Source of the DNA: Geobacter sp. OR-1
GTDB lineage: Bacteria; Desulfobacterota; Desulfuromonadia; Geobacterales; DSM-12255
DNA length: 64,000 nucleotides
NCBI RefSeq assembly: GCF_000813145.1
Contig: NZ_BAZF01000010.1
Coordinates: 81,183-145,182 of the forward strand
Reading direction: 5' to 3'
The notes under the pieces: model-generated
Database searches by the model: none
What the model was told of the DNA's origin: nothing
The model's input: only the letters and a program-made list of their open reading frames with translations
In this document: positions 9,218 to 17,833 of the stretch, one piece after another
Layout: every line of letters starts with the position of its first letter
Numbering within the stretch: position 1 is the stretch's first letter
Program-made: the position numbers and the translations under genes

Positions 9218-10558
9218 CTATATGCCAACCCCCGGCATTTTGTCAATGGCGGGCGGCATAATAGCGAGTTCCCTGACTGTCATTCCGGCCAGGATCTCCG
9301 CTCTCCCGTGTTCTATCCTGCGCAGAAGCCCGGTTACGCCTGCCGAATCAGCGCAGGAGAGCAAAGCGACCCCACTCCCTCCATACCCGCTCAAAGCGGT
9401 CAATATTTCATCCACCTTCAAATGGTCGATATCGCGGGCCGGAAGACAGGCCGAAGCATCAGCCCCCCCGGCCGTCAGAAACCCCTGGGCCACAAAAAAA
9501 TTGAAGAGATCCAGGATGATGCGGGTCGGCACATCCAGCTCCTCGGCAATCTCCTCAACGCTACGTGCCGGTTTCCCCGCAATAAATGCGGCGGCAATCT
9601 TCTGAAAAAGCGAAAGAGCGAGGTAATCCTGCATCGAGTGGTCTGGGGTCATCCTTAGCCCTCTGCGGCATTTCTTGAGGGTTTGATGCGCCCACGCAAC
9701 CTCGCCGCCGAAAAGTACCACTACCCAGCTGGTGTATATCCAGACCATTACCAGGGGCACCAGGGACAAAGCGCCGTAGATGGCATTGTAGCGCGTCACC
9801 CCCATCTGGAAATGAATGTAGCACCACTGTGCCAGCTGCCAGAGGGTACCGGCCAGCACCCCGCCGATCAGGGCGGAACTGAGCCGGACCTTCGTGTTGG
9901 GGATAAAGATGTAGAAAAAAATCAGGGCCAGCCAGATGCTCAGAAACGGGATAATCCCCAGGCCGTTGAAAACCAGGGCGCCAATATATGGAACCGAAAG
10001 CAGCCACAAGACAACGGCCTGGCTCTTCAGGCTGGTGGTGATGCTGGCTGCCGACAGCATCAGCAGCGGCGCCACCAGCGCAACACTCAGGTAATCGGTG
10101 AGTTTGCGATAAAACGAACGGGTTTCGGTTACTCCCCAGATATCGTTAAAGGCCTCCTCAATCGAATCGAACAGGGAAACCGCGGTCAGGACGAGGGTAA
10201 AGAGCCCGACCACCCCCAGGGATGCGACATGCGTATTGTTGATATACTGGATGATATTGGCAACGGCCTTTTCGGAACCGACAGCAACTTGCTTGACTAT
10301 AAGCGGTTCCAGGCGATTCTGGATGCCGAACCCCTTCAGAAGGGCAAACACCAGGGCCAGGAACGGGACCAGAGACAGAATGGTGGTAAAACTGAGGGCC
10401 GAGGCCTTCAATGAACAGCGGTCGGCAATAAAGTCCTTGGCCGCAACCAACAGGATCTGCGCAATCTTTATTACCGGCCGGCGCACCCCGGTATACTTTT
10501 CGGGGTTGACTCCGAGCAGTTCCGAGATCGATTTTTCAACCTTCAAGGCAAGATCCAT
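9218..10558 (-). CDS. YihY/BrkB family membrane protein with winged-helix-like tail
   Basis: 446 residues. Residues about 30-310 form a six-helix YihY (formerly RNase BN) membrane domain: ASALSFTTILSLVPFLAL early, then GTLWQLAQW and YGALSLVPLVMVWIYTSWVVVLFGGE. About 130 soluble residues follow, with a winged-helix-like part (SVEEIAEELDVPTRIILDLFNFFVAQGFL). This tail is common in the delta-proteobacterial members and is absent from E. coli YihY. The family was once mis-assigned as a tRNA nuclease; transport or envelope function is unproven. Confidence 0.88.
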   Translation of the reverse strand: MDLALKVEKSISELLGVNPEKYTGVRRPVIKIAQILLVAAKDFIADRCSLKASALSFTTILSLVPFLALVFALLKGFGIQNRLEPLIVKQVAVGSEKAVANIIQYINNTHVASLGVVGLFTLVLTAVSLFDSIEEAFNDIWGVTETRSFYRKLTDYLSVALVAPLLMLSAASITTSLKSQAVVLWLLSVPYIGALVFNGLGIIPFLSIWLALIFFYIFIPNTKVRLSSALIGGVLAGTLWQLAQWCYIHFQMGVTRYNAIYGALSLVPLVMVWIYTSWVVVLFGGEVAWAHQTLKKCRRGLRMTPDHSMQDYLALSLFQKIAAAFIAGKPARSVEEIAEELDVPTRIILDLFNFFVAQGFLTAGGADASACLPARDIDHLKVDEILTALSGYGGSGVALLSCADSAGVTGLLRRIEHGRAEILAGMTVRELAIMPPAIDKMPGVGI

Positions 10559-10580
10559 GATTTACACCAACCCTGTTTAC

Positions 10581-10609
10581 AAAAAAGGGGCGCTGTCAAT
10601 GCGCCCCTT
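10581..10609 (-). terminator. Rho-independent terminator of the YtxH/DUF948 genes
   Basis: Seven-bp perfect stem (GGGGCGC / GCGCCCC) with a 7-base loop. On the minus strand it is followed by six T residues. It sits about 25 bp after the YtxH stop. Confidence 0.85.
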
Positions 10610-10632
10610 CCATTGCCATACCGGGTCTTGAT

Positions 10633-10947
10633 TCAAGCCCCGCGGTATTTTTCCTTCTCGCGCTCCATCGCTTCCTTGCCGGCCTCAAGCGCCGAGGAAA
10701 GAATCGACTTCTTTTCCTTCAGAACTCCCTTGCCGTCTTCAATTGTGGTCATTATCTTGTCCTGAGCCTCGACAACATACTCCTTGATCTTGTCAACAGC
10801 ATCCTCGGTGAGACTGGCAATCTTCTCCCTGACCTCCTTGCCGGTCTTGGGAGACATGAGCAGGGCCGCTCCCGCTCCAACTGCGGCCCCTGCCAGGAAA
10901 GAGAGAAGAACGGTCCCCGCGCTTACCCCATTATCATTGTTCGCCAT
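10633..10947 (-). CDS. YtxH-like small envelope protein
   Basis: 104 residues from the ATG at 10947 (MANNDNG), which has an AGGAG box 7-8 bp upstream; a longer frame exists but is not needed. A glycine/alanine-rich helix (residues about 9-28, FLAGAAVGAGAALLMSP) is followed by KTGKEVREKI, the YtxH signature, and a charged amphipathic helical tail. YtxH-domain proteins are stress-linked membrane proteins of unknown mechanism. The start overlaps the DUF948 gene by 14 bp, so the two are one operon, ended by the hairpin at 10581-10609. Confidence 0.85.
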   Translation of the reverse strand: MANNDNGVSAGTVLLSFLAGAAVGAGAALLMSPKTGKEVREKIASLTEDAVDKIKEYVVEAQDKIMTTIEDGKGVLKEKKSILSSALEAGKEAMEREKEKYRGA

Positions 10948-11341
10948 CAGCTTTTCTCCTTTTGCGTAGAAATTTTTCCACAGCATATTTCCCTGCCACC
11001 TTTGCACCGGTAACCCACAGCGAAGAGGTGGAAAGAATGCCTGCAACAGAACCCACAACCCCGTTTATGGTGCGAAGCCCGCGGCCCGTGTCTCCGAGCG
11101 CTTCCATGAACGTTGCTACTTCATCACGCTTTTCAGCGGTTTCATGAACAATCTCTTTCAAATCGGTCAATGTTTCGTGGAGTTCCTTAAGAACCGGCCG
11201 CAGATCGGCCTCGATCCGCTCAAGGGTCTCCCTGGATGCCGCAGCCGTCTTTTTTATTTCCAGAAACGCCGGCACAATTGCCGCGGCAAGCACTATCAAG
11301 GTCACCGCCATAATCAACACCGCGATGCTTACAATAACCAT
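10934..11341 (-). CDS. DUF948 domain protein
   Basis: 135 residues: one N-terminal membrane helix (about 3-25), a long amphipathic/coiled helix (TAAASRETLERIEADLRPVLKELHETL region), and a basic C-terminus (FLRKRRK). This is the DUF948 layout. Pairing with a YtxH protein is common and suggests a shared role in the envelope stress response; no enzymatic motif is present. Confidence 0.85.
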   Translation of the reverse strand: MVIVSIAVLIMAVTLIVLAAAIVPAFLEIKKTAAASRETLERIEADLRPVLKELHETLTDLKEIVHETAEKRDEVATFMEALGDTGRGLRTINGVVGSVAGILSTSSLWVTGAKVAGKYAVEKFLRKRRKADGEQ

Positions 11342-11433
11342 GTCACCCCCTTGTCAATTCTGCATAAATCAGGATCATGCAGCAAGTATAGAGCAAAATC
11401 GGCAATTTTCAACAAAGAGTATTACGCCGAAGA

Positions 11434-11715
11434 TCACCAGTCCTCGATCTCCGCAGCCAGAATCTCCACGTCGGGGCGTTCATCCACAAGCCACTCTTCC
11501 AGTTTTTCAAGAAGTTGCCGCGCATACAGCTTGCTTGAGCTCACCGTGACAAAGCCGAGTTCCGCTGTCGCAGGATCATCCTGCCGCTCCACCTCGGCCG
11601 CCGAGACATTGAACCGGTTGCGGGCTCTTGACAACACACTCTTTACTATGCCGCGCTTGCCTTTCAGCGAGTGACAGGGGAGCGCAAGGGAAACCTGCAA
11701 TACGCAAACATGCAT
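11434..11715 (-). CDS. DUF503 family protein (YlxP-like)
   Basis: 93 residues matching DUF503: the N-terminal strand with SLKGKRGIVKSVLSRARNRFNVS, then AEVERQDDPATAELGFVTVSSS. In Firmicutes the family (YlxP) is linked to ribosome biogenesis, and in many Gram-negatives it lies near rbfA/infB; here it stands alone. It is transcribed away from the LuxR-type regulator from a shared 124-bp region. Confidence 0.85.
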   Translation of the reverse strand: MHVCVLQVSLALPCHSLKGKRGIVKSVLSRARNRFNVSAAEVERQDDPATAELGFVTVSSSKLYARQLLEKLEEWLVDERPDVEILAAEIEDW

Positions 11716-11772
11716 CAGTATACCTCCTACAAGAATTACCCCTCGGAAACGTCGAATTCAACGCGTTGCCAG

Positions 11773-11805
11773 TTGACATTTTGTCTAAGAATTATATAAT
11801 TCTTA
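11773..11805 (+). promoter_or_regulatory. Consensus sigma70 promoter with a 20-bp palindromic operator
   Basis: TTGACA at 11773-11778 and TATAAT at 11795-11800 with a 16-bp spacer. Overlapping the -10 box is a perfect 20-bp palindrome, TAAGAATTATATAATTCTTA (11786-11805). It precedes the LuxR-type gene by about 35 bp. Such a placement would let a dimeric regulator, possibly the encoded protein itself, block the promoter. Confidence 0.8.
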
Positions 11806-11839
11806 CCATAAAATTCCGTAGCCATAAAAAGGTATCCAC

Positions 11840-12451
11840 ATGTCGATCAATATAATGATCAATCTCAGCAATCTTGTCTTGAGCAATGCACTGGCCGAGC
11901 TACTTACAAGGGCGCCTGACGGCTACCAGGCATCGGTCAGCAACGGATCGGCGCATAACGGCAGCAATGCGCCCGCACTGATACTAGTGGATGCCTCCTC
12001 GCTGAAACCGGAGTTGTTCACCAACTGGCCTTCCGCCAAGGTGATACTGTTCGATACCGGCCTGCAGGAAAACGAGATTATCAGCATCCTCCTCTCCCAC
12101 AAGCTCGACGGGGTCATTGCAACCGACACGGAAACGTCGCTGTTCCTCAAGGCGCTGTCGGTCATTCATGCCGGACAGGTATGGATCGACAACACCAAGC
12201 TGAAGGCGCTCCTCAACTATGCGGAGTCCTCGGCGCGCGCCAAAAACACCGACAAGATCAGCCGCAAGGAGCAAGAGGTGATCGTCCTGGTCTCCCAGGG
12301 TTACAAGAACAAAGAGATTGCAGACCGGCTCAATATCAGCGAACAGACGGTCAAGGCCCACATCAGCCATATATTCCGCAAGGTGAAGGTCACCAACCGT
12401 TCCCAGTTGGTGCCGCTGGCAATGAAGTACCGGCTTCCGCCCATCGCCTGA
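11840..12451 (+). CDS. LuxR-type regulator with degenerate receiver domain
   Basis: 203 residues; ATG preceded by AAAAGG. The C-terminal LuxR helix-turn-helix is clear at about 140-195 (ISRKEQEVIVLVSQGYKNKEIADRLNISEQTVKAHI). The N-terminal 115 residues have the size and strand pattern of a response-regulator receiver. The paired acidic residues after strand 1 are absent and only Asp51 is a possible phosphosite, so phosphorylation control is doubtful. It lies directly upstream of the patatin operon and ends in a strong terminator. It is the only dedicated regulator next to any of the three units sharing the 12517-12598 motif, and so a candidate controller; that is an inference. Confidence 0.85.
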   Translation: MSINIMINLSNLVLSNALAELLTRAPDGYQASVSNGSAHNGSNAPALILVDASSLKPELFTNWPSAKVILFDTGLQENEIISILLSHKLDGVIATDTETSLFLKALSVIHAGQVWIDNTKLKALLNYAESSARAKNTDKISRKEQEVIVLVSQGYKNKEIADRLNISEQTVKAHISHIFRKVKVTNRSQLVPLAMKYRLPPIA

Positions 12452-12474
12452 AGATACCAGCATATCTATTCATA

Positions 12475-12500
12475 AATGCCGGCGACTCCGCCGGCATTTT
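12475..12500 (+). terminator. Rho-independent terminator after the LuxR gene
   Basis: Perfect stem AATGCCGGCG / CGCCGGCATT with a 4-base loop, followed by TT on the plus strand. It isolates the LuxR gene from the patatin operon, which therefore needs its own promoter. Confidence 0.88.
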
Positions 12501-12516
12501 CATTTCCCCGGCAAAC

Positions 12517-12598
12517 TGTTACGACTTTAGACATACCTGATTTGCCCCCCGCGAACTACCCCCTAAAGCGCCTAAATAAATAGCCAGTAGGGCAATTG
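12517..12598 (+). promoter_or_regulatory. Shared bipartite regulatory element, patatin operon copy
   Basis: Block 1 (12517-12532 core) reads CTGTTACGACTTTAGAC. Block 2 (12573-12598) begins TAAATAAATAGCCAGTAG and ends GCAATTG; 40 bp separate them. The same two blocks in the same order and spacing precede the muramidase operon (24862-24781) and the eCIS operon (52543-52463). Block 2 matches the eCIS copy at 23 of 26 bases. It ends 81 bp before the patatin ATG. It has no recognisable sigma70 or sigma54 pattern, so it is either a novel activator site plus promoter or an unusual sigma-factor promoter. Confidence 0.8.
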
Positions 12599-12679
12599 CC
12601 TAATTCGTTATCACTGCTAATAAATGGACAGGCTCTTCATGCTGTATTCATGGCATCTTGTTGCCAAAAAGGACGCAAC

Positions 12680-15439
12680 ATGTCCGGATCCCCGGCCCAA
12701 AATGATCCAGCACCACTCACGCTTGACAAGGTGCTCGAAGAGGAACGCAATGCCATAGATCCGCAGAGCGGCAGGAGTGGTGGATCTGACGGCTATACCG
12801 CCCTCTGCCTGTCCGGAGGAGGCATCCGCAGTGCCACCTTCAACCTGGGTATCCTCCAGGGACTTGCCAAGGCCGGGTTGCTCAAGCAGTTCGACTACCT
12901 GTCCACGGTTTCCGGCGGCGGTTATATCGGTGCCTGGCTCAGCGCCTGGATCGCCCGCAGCTGTTTCCCGTACGTGAACCATCAGCTCGCATCCCAACAG
13001 GACGTTCAGAATCCCGGGACGGAACCGGAGCCGATCCGGCAACTGCGAAACTTCAGCAACTACCTGTCGCCCAAGGTGGGGTTGATGAATGCCGACACCT
13101 GGACGCTGGCCGCTACATTCATAAGAAATATGCTGATCAACTGGGCCGTCATTCTCCCCTTCCTGGCTGCCGCTCTCATGCTGCCGAGGTTCATGATTCA
13201 CGTTGTGGCTCTCAACTGCGGTTTCTGGCCAATAGTAACCATCCTGTCGCTGGGAGGGTTAATGGTCTTTTTCTCCATCATCTACGAGGCAGTAGACCTC
13301 CCCAGCCTCGGTAACGCCAAGATAGAAAAGGTCTGTTTCAAGATCTGCTTTCTTACCCCTTTTCTCGGATACGCAGTCCTGTTTGCCATAGCGTGGGGGT
13401 GGTTCGTACAACACGAACCCCTGGCGCTGCTAGCCTCTGCCGGGCTATCCAGGCCGTATCTTCTGGATAGTGCCATTGCGAATCTGAAAACGGCCTTTGC
13501 CATCATGGGCGCAGCCTATCATAGCGCCGCCTGGGGTGTGGGTCTCACCATTGCCTCGATCAGGACGAAACAGATCCCGCACCCGTACAAGGTTTTATGG
13601 TTTCTTTTCTCGGCAGCATGTTCCGGTGCGCTTGGCGGATACCTGCTCATTCTTTCGGCCGAGAGTCTCAACCACCTTATCCCCAACGACCTGCCGGCCT
13701 ATGCCTGCTTCGCAGCGCCGCTCTTCATCGGCGCATTCCTGACCGCGGGTCTGCTGCAAGTGGCGCTTGTCCGTCTTGCGTCTGAAGAAACCGATCGGGA
13801 ATGGTGGGCCAGCGCCGCCGCCCACCCGCTGATCGTCACCTGCCTGTGGCTGGCCGGGTCGGCGCTGGTCTACTATGGCCCGCAACTCTTTTTCTCGCAC
13901 ATTTCGACCCTGCAAAGCACCGCTGTCAGCCTATTCGGTATCTTCTCAGGGGCGGCCACCGCCTTCTTCGGCCACAGTGACAGCACCCCGGCTTCCGCCA
14001 GGAAGGAAGAAGATCTCAAGAAAAAGGGGATCAATCTCCTGATGTCTCTGGCGGCGCTTTTGTTCATAGCAACGTTCCTTATCCTCCTCTCACTGGGGAC
14101 AAGCTGGATACTGGAAGGACGGCCGGACAATTTTTCCATTGATCACCACGTCCTGCAACTCCATAACAGCTGCAAAAAAGAGGATTACCAGCTCGCGCTG
14201 TACACCTTTGGCTGCTTTATACTGTGCGGCGGTTTGATCAGCTATTTTGTGGATATCAACCGTTTTTCGCTCCACTGCATGTACCGTAACCGGCTGATCA
14301 GGTCCTATCTGGGGGGATCAAGGAAACAGCCTGTGGTAAATATGACTGCGGCAGCTCAGACAAAAGAAGATCTGGCGCCATGTGTGCCGAAGATGACCGA
14401 TGAAAGAGCACCCAACCCGCTGACCGGGTTTGACTGGAAGGACAATATCGACATGAGCGCCCTTAGGGAGCGGCCGTTTCATATCATCAACATCGCCCTC
14501 AATGTCGCCGCCGACGAAAAGCTATCCTGGCAGCAGCGCAAAGCGGAATCGTTTACCATCAGCCCGCTCCATGCCGGGGGAAAAGAGATCGGCTACCGCC
14601 CCATAAACAAGTATGCGGCACCGCAATCCAAATCCCTTCTGCCGCACGAAGGGATAAGCCTGGGTACCGCCATGGCCATCTCCGGGGCGGCGGCAAGCCC
14701 GAACATGGGCTACCACTCTTCCCCGCTGATCACCTTCATCATGGCGCTGTTCAATCTGCGGCTCGGCTGGTGGCTCGGCCACACCGGCGACAAAGGAGGC
14801 GGCACCTGGCGTAACACCGGTCCGAAATGGTCCGCGGGAATCATGTTCAGAGAGATGTTCGGCCGCACCTCGGACCATTACAAATACATCTACCTCTCCG
14901 ACGGCGGCCATTTCGAAAACCTCGGGCTATACGAGATGGCGCTGCGCCGTTGCCGGTTCATTGTGGCAATCGATGCCGGCTGCGACGAGAAAAAAAGCTT
15001 CGAAGATCTCGGCAATGCGCTCCGCAAGATCAGGATCGACCTCTGCACCACGGTAACGCTGGATCTGACGCCGATCATCGACAAGAACAAGCGGTGCGCC
15101 AGCGGCACCATCGACTACCCAGCCGTCGATGGCAAGCCGGCGTTTACCGGACGGATCGTTTATATCAAACCGGTCATCGACGAAAAGGAGCCGGCAGACA
15201 TCTATAACTATTACCGGGCAAACCGGACGTTTCCCCATGAACCGACCTCGGACCAGTGGTTCAGCGAATCGCAGTTCGAGAGTTACCGGATGCTTGGTTT
15301 TCACACCATGAAAGAGATCCTGGCCAACAACTGGTGGTGTGGTTCGACCGGCAGATTCCTCGATAAGGTTGAGGCCTACATGAAAAAGACAAACGGGAGG
15401 AGCAATGAAACGGATATGGACAGGTCTGTCGGTTGTTAG
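12680..15439 (+). CDS. Large membrane-spanning patatin-like phospholipase
   Basis: 919 residues from the ATG at 12680, chosen for AAAAAGGA upstream; an in-frame TTG at 12596 is much weaker. The patatin fold is split: the oxyanion motif GGGIRSATF (46-54) and nucleophile Ser78 (STVSGGG) are at the N-terminus, and the catalytic Asp of SDGG is at about residue 741. Roughly 450 residues with about ten hydrophobic segments lie between. There is no signal peptide. Patatin enzymes hydrolyse acyl esters of phospholipids. It is first in an operon with two smaller patatins and a GH13 enzyme, 35-bp overlap with the next gene, and carries the eCIS-type regulatory element upstream. Confidence 0.85.
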   Translation: MSGSPAQNDPAPLTLDKVLEEERNAIDPQSGRSGGSDGYTALCLSGGGIRSATFNLGILQGLAKAGLLKQFDYLSTVSGGGYIGAWLSAWIARSCFPYVNHQLASQQDVQNPGTEPEPIRQLRNFSNYLSPKVGLMNADTWTLAATFIRNMLINWAVILPFLAAALMLPRFMIHVVALNCGFWPIVTILSLGGLMVFFSIIYEAVDLPSLGNAKIEKVCFKICFLTPFLGYAVLFAIAWGWFVQHEPLALLASAGLSRPYLLDSAIANLKTAFAIMGAAYHSAAWGVGLTIASIRTKQIPHPYKVLWFLFSAACSGALGGYLLILSAESLNHLIPNDLPAYACFAAPLFIGAFLTAGLLQVALVRLASEETDREWWASAAAHPLIVTCLWLAGSALVYYGPQLFFSHISTLQSTAVSLFGIFSGAATAFFGHSDSTPASARKEEDLKKKGINLLMSLAALLFIATFLILLSLGTSWILEGRPDNFSIDHHVLQLHNSCKKEDYQLALYTFGCFILCGGLISYFVDINRFSLHCMYRNRLIRSYLGGSRKQPVVNMTAAAQTKEDLAPCVPKMTDERAPNPLTGFDWKDNIDMSALRERPFHIINIALNVAADEKLSWQQRKAESFTISPLHAGGKEIGYRPINKYAAPQSKSLLPHEGISLGTAMAISGAAASPNMGYHSSPLITFIMALFNLRLGWWLGHTGDKGGGTWRNTGPKWSAGIMFREMFGRTSDHYKYIYLSDGGHFENLGLYEMALRRCRFIVAIDAGCDEKKSFEDLGNALRKIRIDLCTTVTLDLTPIIDKNKRCASGTIDYPAVDGKPAFTGRIVYIKPVIDEKEPADIYNYYRANRTFPHEPTSDQWFSESQFESYRMLGFHTMKEILANNWWCGSTGRFLDKVEAYMKKTNGRSNETDMDRSVGC

Positions 15440-16685
15440 CATTGTTGCCCTGGCTCCCCTGCTCATACAGGGATGCAGTCATACGAAGCCGATTGCCCCG
15501 GCAGCCAAGAACGGGCCTGCGGCCTGTGCTGAACCGTTCCGGTTCGACAAGAACAGGGGCGCCAGGCAATTCGATCTGGTGTTCGAGGGGGGCGGCGCCA
15601 AAGGAACGGTTTTCGTCGGTGCGCTGCAGGAGTTCCAGCAGCGGAACATCACCGGTAAACGGTTTGTCGGCACCTCGGCCGGAGCCATCACCGCCACCCT
15701 GCTTGCGGCAGGATACACCGCGGACGAGATGCTTGCCGCCGTAAACGAGAAGACCCCCGCAGGCAAGCCCAGATTCTCCACCTTCATGGATATCCCGGGA
15801 GCCTTTGACCGGCAGGATATCCTTGACAGCTATACCTACAAATTCTTCGGGGAAGTCGATATGCCATTCATCAGCAAGCGGTCAGAGGAGAAGATCGACG
15901 AAAAGATCTTCGCTCAGTTGATGGAACATGACCGCTACCGGATTCTGTTCTCGTTTATCGAGCGGGGCGGGGTCTATGAGGGGAAAAAGTTCCACGAATG
16001 GCTGACCGAAAAACTCGATGCCGGGTGCCGCAACCTTGGAAACGCCACGCTTAAAGAGTTTAGCGACAAGACCGGCAACGAGCTGACCGTTGTAGCCTCC
16101 GACACCACTGCCCAGGAAAAACTGGTGCTCAACAGCCTGACTGCCCCGGATTGCCCGGTAGCCTGGGCCGTGCGGATGTCGATGAGCATTCCGTTCGTCT
16201 GGCAGGAGGTGCGCTGGCAGAAGGATTGGGGGAGATACCGCGGCCAGGATATCACCGGTCACACCATTGTCGATGGCGGTGTCATCTCGAACTTCCCTTT
16301 GGACCTCGTTGCCGCCAGCGACCCGAAGTTCGTCGCCATCATGGGAACGACCGGCGCTGCCGACGCCCCGCAACTCGGGCTGCTGATAGACGAGAAGATC
16401 GAGGTGCCTGACGCTGCAGGCACCGAGCCTAAGGCGAGCAAGGGGATACTTGACGAAGCGAAGGAGCTGAAGACCGTCAAGCGGCTCATGCGCCTGGTGG
16501 ACACCATGACCGACGCCAACGACAAGTTCGTGATGAGCATCCATCCCGACAAGGTCTGCCGACTCCCGGCCAAGGGTTACGGCACGACCGAGTTCGACAT
16601 GAGTGACCAGCGGGTGGAGTTGCTGATCAAAGCCGGAAGGGATGCGGCACGGCAGTGCCTGGACAGAATGCGGCTGGATCGATAA
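15405..16685 (+). CDS. Patatin-like lipoprotein
   Basis: 426 residues. A lipoprotein signal ends in LIQGC (lipidated Cys24). The patatin domain begins at about residue 56 with EGGGAKG (61-67), the nucleophile Ser91 in GTSAG, and the catalytic Asp290 in DGG. Length and order match bacterial single-domain patatins. The C-terminal block CRLPAKGYGTTEFDMS is shared with the next gene, so the two are tandem paralogues. The lipid anchor would hold this copy at the periplasmic or outer face, unlike its soluble sister. The gene starts inside the end of the large patatin gene (35-bp overlap). Confidence 0.9.
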   Translation: MKRIWTGLSVVSIVALAPLLIQGCSHTKPIAPAAKNGPAACAEPFRFDKNRGARQFDLVFEGGGAKGTVFVGALQEFQQRNITGKRFVGTSAGAITATLLAAGYTADEMLAAVNEKTPAGKPRFSTFMDIPGAFDRQDILDSYTYKFFGEVDMPFISKRSEEKIDEKIFAQLMEHDRYRILFSFIERGGVYEGKKFHEWLTEKLDAGCRNLGNATLKEFSDKTGNELTVVASDTTAQEKLVLNSLTAPDCPVAWAVRMSMSIPFVWQEVRWQKDWGRYRGQDITGHTIVDGGVISNFPLDLVAASDPKFVAIMGTTGAADAPQLGLLIDEKIEVPDAAGTEPKASKGILDEAKELKTVKRLMRLVDTMTDANDKFVMSIHPDKVCRLPAKGYGTTEFDMSDQRVELLIKAGRDAARQCLDRMRLDR

Positions 16686-16696
16686 GGAGGGGAGCA

Positions 16697-17833
16697 ATGG
16701 GAACGGAATTCGACCTGGTATTTGAAGGCGGGGGCGCCAAGGGTTCGGTATTTGTCGGCGCCATCGAGGAGTTCGAACGGCGCGGCCACACGGCACGAAG
16801 GTTTGTCGGCACCTCGGCCGGCGCGATCACTGCGACATTGATGGCGGCCGGCTACAAAGCACCGGCAATGCTGCAGGCGACAACCGAGACAACAAAAGAG
16901 GGGAAACCGCGCTTCGCCACGTTCATGGACATTGCTGCGAAATTTGCGTCCGAAGAGATCAAAAACAGCCTCACCTACACCATCTTCCGCAAAATTGACC
17001 TGCCGCTGGTCCCGGAATCTACCGAGGAATGGCTGGACAAACAGCTCATGAAACGGCTGATGAAGATCGATGCCTACCGGGAAATCTTCTCCTTTGTCGA
17101 GCGGGGGGGATTGTATGCCGGAGACGCCTTCATCGACTGGCTTCGAGAGAAACTGGACGCCCGGATCTCGGGGTTGGGCAACCTCAACTTCAGGGAATTT
17201 GCCCGGCAGACCAACTCCGACCTCTCGGTAGTTGCCTCGGACACCTCTTCCCACGACATGCTGATCCTCAACAGCCGCACCGCGCCGGATTGTCCGGTCG
17301 CCTGGGGAGTGAGGATGTCCATGAGCATACCGTTCCTCTGGCAGGAGGTGCGCTGGCAAAAGGATTGGGGCACCTACCGGGGCAAGGATATCACCGGCCA
17401 CACCATTGTTGACGGCGGCGTGCTCTCCAACTTCCCGATCTACTACCTGACCTCGGACGATGACGAGGTCCAGGCGGTCATGGGATCGATCGATCCCGAT
17501 GCCTGTCCGAACCTCGGCCTCCTTATCGATGAGACAATCACCGTGTCCGGAGCACCGGCAAAAGCGGAAAAAACCGGATCAGCCGGCACCGATGAAGGGC
17601 TGCTGGACCATGTCACCCGGCTCAAGACCATTCAGAGGGTCACCAGGATACTCGATACCCTTACCGACGCCCATGACCGTTCCGCCATCGCGGCCCACGA
17701 AGACGAGGTCTGCCGGCTCCCGGCCAAAGGGTACGGCACCACCGAGTTCGACATGAGCGGCAAGAGGCTCGAAGCCCTGATCGCTGCCGGTAGAGAGGCG
17801 ATGAAAAACCATCTCGACACCAGGGGATTCTGA
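16697..17833 (+). CDS. Soluble patatin-like phospholipase
   Basis: 378 residues from the ATG at 16697, which has a strong GGAGGGGAG box; a 42-bp longer frame lacks one. It begins almost directly with the patatin domain: EGGGAKG (10-16), Ser40 in GTSAG, Asp239 in DGG. It is a close paralogue of the preceding lipoprotein without the leader peptide, so it is predicted to stay cytoplasmic or leave by a non-Sec route. Its stop overlaps the start of the GH13 gene (TGATG), which shows one transcription unit. Confidence 0.9.
   Translation: MGTEFDLVFEGGGAKGSVFVGAIEEFERRGHTARRFVGTSAGAITATLMAAGYKAPAMLQATTETTKEGKPRFATFMDIAAKFASEEIKNSLTYTIFRKIDLPLVPESTEEWLDKQLMKRLMKIDAYREIFSFVERGGLYAGDAFIDWLREKLDARISGLGNLNFREFARQTNSDLSVVASDTSSHDMLILNSRTAPDCPVAWGVRMSMSIPFLWQEVRWQKDWGTYRGKDITGHTIVDGGVLSNFPIYYLTSDDDEVQAVMGSIDPDACPNLGLLIDETITVSGAPAKAEKTGSAGTDEGLLDHVTRLKTIQRVTRILDTLTDAHDRSAIAAHEDEVCRLPAKGYGTTEFDMSGKRLEALIAAGREAMKNHLDTRGF

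Noticed and set aside
12596..12679. TTG start for the large patatin gene
   Set aside because: No ribosome site at 12596; it directly abuts the regulatory element, while the ATG at 12680 has AAAAAGGA.
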